Positions 1-9,900 of a stretch of DNA of 64,000 nucleotides are shown piece by piece. Origin of the DNA: an uncultured Anaerolineales bacterium (lineage in GTDB: Bacteria > Chloroflexota > Anaerolineae > Anaerolineales > UBA6663); assembly GCA_937952305.1 (NCBI GenBank), contig CALFZO010000116.1, positions 124,001 to 188,000 of the forward strand. Direction: 5' to 3'. The translations under genes were made by a program, and so were the position numbers. Each line of letters starts with the position of its first letter. Position 1 is the first letter of the stretch. The notes beneath the pieces were generated by a model. That model did not search any database. It saw nothing but the letters and a program-made list of their open reading frames with translations, and was not told the origin of the DNA.

Positions 1-288
1 CCGCACGCAGGCCGCGCCCACGCCCCGGCCGCGCGCCTCCGGGATGATGGCCATGGCCGCCAGCCGGCTGGTGCAGCCGCGCCGCGCGATCAGGGCCACG
101 CCCACGGGCTGGTCCTGGCGGCAGACGACGCGGCTGAGCGTCAGGTCCACGCTGTCTTGCCGCACCATGCCCAGCAGGCCGGCCACCGGCAGCTGCACCG
201 GCACCAGGTAATCGGCGAAGCCCTGGTTGAGCAGGCGCGCAGCCGGCTCCAGGCCAAACTCCAGCACGGATTGATAAGTAATGGTCAT
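1..288 (-). CDS. GNAT-family N-acetyltransferase (N-terminal part; runs off the window edge)
   Basis: The first 96 residues of a protein that leaves the window at base 1. The chain has the alternating helix/strand start of a GNAT fold and ends in the acetyl-CoA binding motif A: residues near 78-95 read AMAIIPEARGRGVGAACVR, which fits the R/Q-x-x-G-x-G/A signature (RGRGVG). The family transfers an acetyl group from acetyl-CoA to an amine; the substrate cannot be told. The start at 286-288 is supported by an AGGAG box six to seven bases upstream. The gene is divergent from the RHS gene to its right. The C-terminal half is outside the window, so completeness is unknown. Confidence 0.72.
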   Translation of the reverse strand, partial: MTITYQSVLEFGLEPAARLLNQGFADYLVPVQLPVAGLLGMVRQDSVDLTLSRVVCRQDQPVGVALIARRGCTSRLAAMAIIPEARGRGVGAACVR

Positions 289-915
289 GGCGCTCCTGGT
301 GAAGACGCGGCCCACAGCCGCCCAAGGTCAGTATCCCAGATTCCGCGCGCAGCGTTTCCCCAGAACTTCAGGCGCTCCGAACGCCGTCGATGGCGCTTGA
401 TCCCTCTGAAGACCGCCGCGCTCCCCTGAACAATACCGTTGACAGGGACAGGCGGTTCACGGGGTTCTGGCCTCGGAGAGAAACGCCTAAACCGGCCGCG
501 CGGCCGGCCGGGCGCTCGACTCCGAAAGGCGTCAACCTTAAAGCGAGGCCCGCGGACCGTTATCTTGAAAACCCTCCTCCGATTTCACGCGCCGCACCAA
601 CGGACGCAATCGCTCCGGCGGCATGGTTTCCGCAATAATGCGCCCATGCGTTCGGCTCATGACTGGGGGGCGAGCCGGCGCAGGACCCGGCGTCGCCATC
701 GTGCGACGCACTCCCTGGAGTTCTGAGGGCGTGGCCAAACCCTGACAGGGCGCTCATCGCCGCCTGGCGATGCCTGCCGCGTTCTCGCGCTGCCTCCGCA
801 CTCCACCATCAACTTCAGCCGGCCTCACCGGGCGCCGCACGCGGGTCGTGCCGCGCCGCCGAGGCGTCTCAACCGATTGAACGCGGTCAGGGGGCTGCGT
901 TCCTTGGGGGGTTAC
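289..915. other. 627-bp divergent intergenic region without a supported gene
   Basis: No reading frame here has a convincing ribosome site or a recognisable protein. The only clear structure is a perfect 16-bp palindrome at 492-507 (CCGGCCGCGCGGCCGG), flanked by imperfect ACGCCT/AGGCGT arms, which could fold as a hairpin. A TTGACA hexamer lies at 439-444, but no good -10 box follows at the right distance. The region must carry the promoters of the divergent GNAT and RHS genes, but I cannot place them. Confidence 0.5.
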
Positions 916-3900
916 ATGCCGCCTATCGCCGCCCGCCGCCTAGACCGTATCATCCGCCTGTGCCTGGCCGCCGCCCTCGCGTTGCAAGCCGTACCCGCCA
1001 ACGCGCAGACTCCGCGCCCGACCAGTTCGGGCGAGGCCGCGCCCACAACGTTGCCCGCGGATGGCGCCACGACCTCGACCGCGGCCGGCTTGGTGCTCTA
1101 TCTGCCGATCGTGCAGTTGCCGGCGCCGGCCCCGTTCCCCTATCCGGAATTTTTGCCCGCCGGTTTCGGTGACCAGATCCCGCGCGGCGCCGAGATTCTG
1201 CAGGCGGAACCGGATGCTTCCGGCGTCGGCGAGCACGCCTGGGTGGGCACCGGGGATACCGCCGTCTTGTTCCAGGCTGGCGCGGTGGCCGTGATCGCGC
1301 CGGCCGGTGCGTTTGCCGAGCCGGTCACGCTCAGCCTCAAGCCTCTCAGCACGGCCACAGCCGCGGCCGGCCCGGAGAGCGCGCCGCGCCGCTTCACGGT
1401 GGAAGCCCATCAGGCCGACAGCGGCCAGCTGGTCGCCGACTTTGAGCGTCCCGTCAGACTCCTGGTGGACCTGCGCGGCCAGGGTCTCAACGGCGATTGG
1501 TATCTCGCTTATCAAGACGCCCTCGACCCGGACGTCTGGCATCGGCCCGAGATCACGGTCCATGATCCGGTCGGCCTGCTCAGCGTCGAGACCGAGCACT
1601 TCTCTTCCTGGGCGGCCGGCGCCGAACCGTCCGCCTGGCAGTTCAAGCCGGCTTTGCCGGCAGTGTCCGAGTTCAGCGGCGCGGCCACCTACAGCCAGCC
1701 GGTCGAAGTGCCGGCTGGGCGCGGCGGCCTCACGCCGTCGGTGGCCCTGAGCTACTCCAGCCGCGGCCTGGACGGATTGATCACGTCGAGCGATCAGGAT
1801 CAAGGCCCTCTCGGCCTGGGTTGGTCCCTGGGCGGCGCCGAAATCGTGCGCCGTGGCGTGCATACCTATTGCTGCTGGGCCAGCGGCCCGGTCATGGTCT
1901 ACCCCGACCTATACACGCTCTCGCTCGGCGGCCAGAGCTACGACCTCTTCCCTGAAACAAGCATCGACACCGCCGTGGCTTCGGTCGTTCGCTACTCCGC
2001 CCAAAACGGCCCGGCGCTGTGGGTGCAGCGCATCTATGCGCCGGAGGCGGCCAACCAGGACAAGCTCTACTGGATCGTCAAGACCGGCGATGGCACCACC
2101 TATCGCCTGGGCTACACTGCTGACGCCGAAATGACTCAGGCCGGGGGCACGGTGGCGCTGGCCGGCCACGCCGGCGCGCCCGGCGTCACCGCCTTGCGCT
2201 GGCAGGTGGACCTGGTCACCGACACCTCCGGCAATCAAATCCAGTACCGCTACGAGAATTGGCTCAAGCGCGACGGCGGCCTCCTCACCGAGGGGGCGCG
2301 CCCCGACGAGATCCGCTACAACTTCCTGGAGCCGGCCGCCGCTGCGCTGACGCCGGTCGCCGGCGATTACCTCAGCCGGATCGCCTTCATCGGCGGCGAC
2401 AATCACCGCATCACGCGCATCGACACTTACCACATCGACCGCGGCCGGCCGGTGCGTTCGCTGGACATCCGCCTGGACGGCATCAGCTACCTGGGCTGCG
2501 GCGCCGCCACGACGACGCAGACGGTCAGCGCCATCCAAGTGACCGGCGCGGACGGCGTCTCCCGCCTCCCGGCGACGACGTTCACGTATGAGCCGCATCG
2601 CCATCATGGCAGCTGCTATCCCTTTGCCTATCTCAAGACGGTCGCCAACGGCTATGGCGGGCGCATGCAGTTCACGTACAGCGGCGACGGGCGCGAGGCT
2701 GCCGGCCAGCCCGGCGAGAGCCAACCGGCCTTCGGGCAGGCGTATTTCGTGAGCAAGATCGAGACCTGGGACGGCGTCGCCGCGGCGCCAGCGGTCACGA
2801 CCTACGCCTACGCGGCGCCGTGCTATAACACCGCCGACGGCCCCCTGGGGCCGCTGCCCGGCGCGGCGCGCTGCCTGTTGCAGGATGCGGCCACGGCGCC
2901 CGGCGTCGCCCCGCACTTCGACCTGGGCGGATTGGTCGGTTTCCTGACCACGACGGTCACCGTCCAATCTCAAAGCGGGATCGGCGGCCTGACCCGCTCA
3001 GTGACTGCGTTCGGTCAGGCACGCCTGACCGTGGGGCGGCCGCTGTCTGTGCAGACGCTGGGCTGGAGCGGCAGTGCCTGGGAGTTGCTGCGGGCGACGA
3101 CCACCGAGTATGCGCCCGCCTCTCTCCCGGGCAGCGCGGCCCAGGTCAGCCTGCCTCGGTCCACCACGACCACGTCCTTCGACGGCGGCGAGGCCGTCAC
3201 CGCGCGCCAGGACTTGGCCGCCTACGATCGCTACGGCAACCTGCTCGAGATCATCGATTATGCCGCTGACGGCGCGGCCTACCGCCGCACACAGCGCCGC
3301 TACGAGGCCAACGTTGCCGGCGCCGTCTGGATCACCGGCGCTCTGACGCGCGAGCAGGTTTTCGCGCGCGCTGGTTCCGGCTGGGCCGAACAGCCGGTCC
3401 GCGAGGTCCGCTCGGACTACAACGCCGATGGCAACCCGGCCACCACCGCCCCGGACGCGCGCGGTTATCTGACGGCCGTCCGCGCCTGGAGCCTGGACCC
3501 GGCCACCGGTCAGGCGCGCTTCGTGGACACGCGCCTCAATCATGACCGCTGGGGCAATGTCACGGCAACGACGACTTTCAACAGCTACGGCAGCGAGGCG
3601 GCCTATGCCACCGCCGCGCCGCGCGTCACCGTCACCACCTACGATCCCGCTTACGGCCTCTACCCGGTGCGGCAGACCAACCCGCTGGGCCATGCCACAG
3701 CCCTGGACCTTGACTTCCGGCTGGGACTGCCGCTCACGATCACGGACGCCAACGGCGCGGCGACCCGCTTCCGCTATGACCCCTTTGGACGGCTGACGCT
3801 GGTGATCCGCCCCGGCGACAGTGAGGCGCTGCCGACCGTGCGCCACACCTATCGCGACGGCGGCGCGCCCAGCCAGGTCGAGACGCGCCAGCGTGTGACG

Positions 3901-6900
3901 AGCGGTTGCGCGGACTGTGAGCGCGTCACCGCCGCGTACTTTGACGGCCTGGGCCGGACCGTCCAGGTCCGCGTCGCCGACAGCGGCGGACGCCAGACGG
4001 TGACCAACACCACCTACGACGCGTTGGGCCGCGCCACGTCCAGCTACCTGCCGGTCTTCGAGACCACCGGCCTGGGCTTCGCGCGCCCCGCCGGCTGGGA
4101 GGCGCGCCCGCACACACGGACCGAGTTCGATGCCCTGGGCCGCGCCGTGCGCGTCACCGCCGCCGACGGCGCCGTCGCCCAGTCTGAGTTCCGCGGCCTG
4201 CGCACCGGCCTGCTCGACGCCAATGGCCACCAACGCCTCATGCAGGTGGACATCTTCGGCCGGACGATCGCCGTCTTCGAGTACGCCGATACACCGGGCG
4301 GAGCCGTGGACTTCGAGCGCGCCGCCTACGCCGTCACCCACTACGCCTACGACGTCGCCGACCAGCTCGTCCAGGTGACGACGCTCTCGTCCACCACGAC
4401 CATTATCTATGACGCGCTGGGGCGCAAGACCGCGCTGGACGACCCCGACCTGGGCACTTGGACCTACACGTACGAACCGGCCGGCAGCCTGGCCGCGCAG
4501 ACCGATGCGCGCGGCGTTGTGATCGCCTACACCTACGACGCCCTGGACCGGCCCTTAACCAAGCGCTACGCCGTCCCCGCCGGACAGGCCGTGGTCGCCC
4601 CCAGCACCGTCACCTTCTTCTATGACGAGGGCGGCGCCGCAGCCTGGGCGCTCGGCCGGCGCACGCGCCTGAGCGACGGCACCGGCACGACGACCTGGGC
4701 CTACGATGCGCGCGGTCACGCCGTCGCGGAAACGCGCGCGCTCGCCTACGGCCTGGGCATCTACACGTTCCAGCGCGGCTATAACGCCGCCGATGAACCG
4801 ATCACGCTGACTTACCCGGATGGCGAAGTGGTCACCACCAGGCTGGACGAGGCCGGTCAACCCGTCGGCCTGCAGAGCTCGCTCGACTCGGACTATGTGA
4901 CTGCGGCCAGCTACGATGCCTTCGGCCGCCCGCTGCAGATCAGCCTCGGCAACGGCCTGTCAGCGCGCTACACCTACTACGCCCCGACCACCCTGCACCA
5001 GGGCGGCCGGCTGCAAAGCCTGGCCGTGGGCGACGGCCTGCTCGACCTGGGCTTCGTCTACGACGCCGGCGGCAACGTCACGCGCCTGGTTGACCGCTCC
5101 CGTCTGCTGGCGGGTCCGCAGACGCAGCAGTTTCAGTATGACGCCCTCGATCGGCTGACGGCCGCGCAGACCAACGGCAGCACCGTCGGCGCGTATGCCC
5201 AAGCTTTCGTCTATGACGCATTGGGCCGGCTGGTGACCCGCACCGACGACGGCGCGACGGCGGCTTACGCCTACGCGGATCCAGACCACCTGCATGCCGC
5301 CACGCGTCTGGGCGAGGCCGACAGCTACACCTACGACCCCAACGGCAATATGACGACGCGCGTGGAGGCCGGCCTGACGTACACGCAGACCTGGACGGCC
5401 GAGAACCGGCTGGCGCGCGTGACCTGGATCGAGGCCGGCCGCGCTTACACCACCACGTTCGGATACGACGGCGACGGCGCGCGAACGTTGCAGATCGAAG
5501 ACGACGGTGAAGCCGAGATCACGACCGTGTATGTGGGCGGCCTGTACGAGAAGCAGAGCGACACCACCGCCGCCGACCTCAGCGCCGTCTTCGGCCGGAC
5601 AGCCGCGGCGGAAGGCGCCCCGCCCGGGCGGCATGGTCTGGCGCGAGCCGCCCACCGCGATTACACCGGGCCGGGCGCACGCACCGTGACGGTGTGGGTG
5701 CCGCCCGCCTACAGTTGGGGCCCGGCCCAGGTGGCCTATCAGCCCTGGATCGCGGACTGCGCCAACAAACCGGCCGACCCAGCCAAGGGCACCGAATGCG
5801 GTTATGGCACCGGCCTCGGGTTCGACGCCGTCAGTTGCAGCGCCCTCGGCCAGTGGCCGTGCCAGGACGGGCAACGCTACGACGGGCCGGACGGTTACCC
5901 CTCAGAGGTGACCTACAACCCGGCCACGGCCTCCGCCGGCCTGAGCTGCACGCTCGGCCTGAACGGCTGGTGCCGCTCAGCGGCAACCCTGACACTCACC
6001 GGCGCCGAGCCGATGCCAGGCGAGTCAATCGTCGGCGTCTCCACCAGCCTGTTCCACACCGGCACCGCCAGCCAGACCACGGGCGGCGCAACTCGCGTCT
6101 TCACGGTCACCGAGACAGCGCCGGTCACCTACTACTATTGGGCGGAGTCTTCTCACGGCGACCAATCGACCCTCGGCCAAGTGACGGTCAAGGTCGACAG
6201 CACGGCGCCGGCGATCACCCTGGCCGGGCCGGCCAGCGACGCCTGGTACGCCCTGGCCACGCCGATCACGGTCACCCTCAGCGACGGCCTATCCGGCCCG
6301 CGCTGCGTGCGGGCCGCCTGGGACACCGCGCCGCCGGATGACTCCAACTGCGCCGCGATCACAGCTTCAGTCAACATGCCCGGCGAGGGCGTCCATGTGC
6401 TCAACGTGCGCGCCTGGGATCAGGCCGGCAACGTCGCCACGCGCACGGCGACCTATCAGTATGACGCCACGCCGCCGGCGGCGCCCGCCGCTGCCAGCGC
6501 GTCTTGCGCCGCAAGCAACATCTGGCAGAACACCTGCAGCGCACCCAACTTCACATGGCCGGCGGCCCTCGACGCCGTCAGCGGCGTGGAAAAATACGAA
6601 CGCTACTGGGGGCCGTCCGACAACGGCACGGCGACCGCCCTGACGACCACCGCGAACTTCAACGCCGGGAGCACCAACGAGGGCGTCACCTACCTGCGGC
6701 TGCGGGCCGTGGACCGCGCCGGCAATGCTTCGGCCTGGGTCACCGTCTTCACCTTCCGCTACGACTCCACGCCGCCCGTCACGAGCCAGGCGCTGGCCGG
6801 CGCGGCCGGCGACGACGACTGGTACCGCTCCGCTGTGACCGTGACGCTGACTGCCGTCGACGCGCTCTCCGGCATCGCCTTGACGCAGTATCGCCTGGAC

Positions 6901-9900
6901 GGCGGCGCCTGGCAGGACGCCGGCGCTCCGGTCAGCGTCTCCACTTCCGGCGTCCATCTCCTGGAATACCGTTCGCGCGACGCTGCTGGCAATTGGGAGA
7001 CGCCGCAGTCGGCGCAGCTGAAGATCGACGCCGAAGCGCCGTCCCTGGCCGACGCCAGCGCCAGCGAGGACGGCGGCGCCGGGGTGGAGTCCGGCATGTG
7101 GCAAGGCCGGGTGGACCAACCCCATTTCAGCTGGCGCGGCCTCACCGACAGCCCCGCCGATCAACTGACCGGCTATCGCGTGTATTGGGGGCCGGATCCG
7201 CTTGGCACCGGACCGTATACGGACACCGTCACGGCCGCCTACACCGTGACGCAGCCGGTCGGCTCAGGCGCTGAGTACTTTCTGCGGCTGCAAGCGCGCG
7301 ACGCCGCTGGCCACTGGTCGGATTGGGCCACCCTCTTCGACTTCCGCTTCGATAACACACCGCCGGCGCTGGACGCCTGGCTGCCCGCCGATGGCGCGGT
7401 CATTACGGACACGCGCCCCGTCATCACGGCCGCTTACTCCGACCTCGCGCCCGGCTCCAGCCTGGCCGCGCCAGTGCTGGCGATCGACCAGCAGATCGTC
7501 ACGCCGACGCTGGCCGCCGGCGCTCTGACGTATAGACCCGAGGCGCCCCTGGCCCCGGGCGCGCACACGCTCACCTTATATCTCGCCGATCAGGCCGGCA
7601 ATCAGACCAGCGCCACGCGCCGCTTCACGCTTGATCCTGAGACGCAGGTGCGGGTTCTGTCGCCGGCGGAGGGCGCTGTGCTCAACACCCGCTCGCCAGC
7701 GGTCGTCGTCGCGGGCGAACCGGGCGCGGCCGTGACCGTGACCGTTGCCGGCCAGGCTTTCACGCACACGCTCGATGCCAGCGGCCGCTGGGAAATCCCG
7801 GACATCGAGTTCGATGAGGGAGACAACGTTGTCAGCGCGACGGCAACCGACCAGGCCGGCAACACAGCCGGCGACGCCGTCACCGTCACGGTCGATCTGA
7901 CGGCCGACGTGTCCCTGGTGGCGGCTGAGCGCGTTTACGTCAACCCGGCGCAAGCGCCGGCGCTGTTCGCCATCACGGCCCTGGCCGGCGGCGGCCGGCA
8001 GGTACTCAGCTGGAGCCTGACGTTAGAAGCCGGGGCCGCGACCGTCGCGGTCATCACTGGAACGCAACCCGCTGAACACCAGCCAATCGTCTGGGATGGG
8101 CGGTTGGCCTCGAGCGACCTCGCGCCTGACGGCGCCTACACGGCGCGCCTGACGCTGACCACCACCGGCGGCCGTGTCACCCAGTCGGCGGCGCTGGCGT
8201 TCACGCTGGCGAGCGATCCGCCAGCGGCGCCCACGCTGGAGTGCGGCGTCGACAACGAAACGTGGTTCAGCCAACCGCCGGCCCTCGTCCGCGGCACGGC
8301 CCCGGAGGGCGTCCAGGTCGTCGTGGCGCAGGGCGGCGTCGACCTGTTCGTGGTCCCGGTCTTTGCTGGGCGCTGGCAGCAACCCTTGGCTCTCAGCCAG
8401 GGAGCGCCTTTCTCGACGACGGTCACAGCGCGAACGCTCGACGCGGCCGGCAATTCCAGCATACCGTCGGCTCCGTGCCTGGTTGGCCTCACCCAGAGCG
8501 ACCCATTCGTCGCCCCGCACGCCAGCCTCTCGCAAGCCATCCTCGGCCTGGGTAACGTCATCACACTCAGCGCCGCTACCCGCGCCATCGGCGCGCCACT
8601 TAACGCCGACGGCGTGCAGGTGGCGCTGCCCGTTGAGTTGGGGACGGCGCCCGTGTTGACGCGCACCGACGGGACAGCCGCCGCCGATACGTGGAGCGGA
8701 GTCTGGCACCTGCCGGACGCCGGCCAGTGGGAGGCGCCGGTCACTGTGGTCTTCAGCGCCGTGGACACGGCCCAGCCTGCGCCCAACCGCGGCGTGCAGT
8801 TCGTTCAACCGTACCTGGATCTGGTGCCGCCCTACGCGCGCCTGATGTGGCCGTGGGCCGGCTATGCTCAGAACGCCGCGGCGCTCACGCCGCAGGGCGT
8901 GGCCGAGCCTTTCAGCCTCGTCACTGTGACCGCCTTCCGCGTTTCGGACGGGCTCGCCCTGAGCGCGTCCGGCACGAGCGACGCCACCGGCGCCTGGACG
9001 ACATCCCTGACGCTGCCGGACGGCCGCTACACATTAAGCGTGCAGGCTCGGGATCAGGCCGGCAATGTCGGCCCGGCCTCCGAGCTGATTGTGATCACTA
9101 TCGACACGACCGGGCCAGCCCTCCAAAGCCTGGGGCTGTGGCCGAAGTATGTTGATGTCGCTTCCGAGTTGACTGTTACTCTGAGCGTGACGGACGCCTT
9201 AAGCGCTGTCGCTGATATCAGTTTGCGCATCGATGATCTGCAACGCGTGGGCGACTCGGTCATGCTGGATCTCGCGGTGCACGCCAACACGGCCACGGGC
9301 GCCTTGGCCATCGCCGAGGACGCCGAAGAAGGCCTCAAGCCGGTTACGGTCTTCGCCCGCGACACGCTGAACAACACGGCGGTCCTCACCGGCGCCGCCG
9401 TCATCGTCGACCAAACCCCACCAATCTTGTCTGATCCGACGCTCACGGCCAACGCAACCTGGCTTGTGATCACCGGGACCACTGCCTACCATGGACCGCA
9501 GACGCAGGGCCAGATGAGTGTGGCTGTTTCCGCCGAGGATGCCTCGGCCACGCACATGACCGCCGGGCTGGAGACGCTCACGTTTCCGGCGTTCTTCGGC
9601 GCGCCTGAGGAGAGACGCCCGCTCGATGGCGCCCGCGCCTCCCTGACCTACACCCGCACGTATACGGTCACGGGCACGACCAACGGCGCTTTTCCCGTTC
9701 TGGTCACTGACCGGGCCGGCAACAGCGCCGATCGCGCGCTGACGCTGCACTACGATGCCGCGCCCCCGACGGTAACAGTCAGCCTGCCGCCCGTCGCCGG
9801 CCTGCGCTTCTCGGTAGGTTGGGCCGCCCTAGACCAGGCCGCCGGCGTGGAGTCGTTCGAGGTGCAGTATCGCGACGCTGGCGAGCTGGCCTGGACCGCG

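Noticed and set aside
439..467. sigma-70 promoter starting with TTGACA
   Set aside because: No acceptable -10 hexamer at 16-18 bases spacing.
2998..4341. 447-aa antisense open frame inside the RHS gene
   Set aside because: Arg/Ala/Gly-rich translation without motifs, opposite to a clearly coding RHS array; a by-product of high GC.
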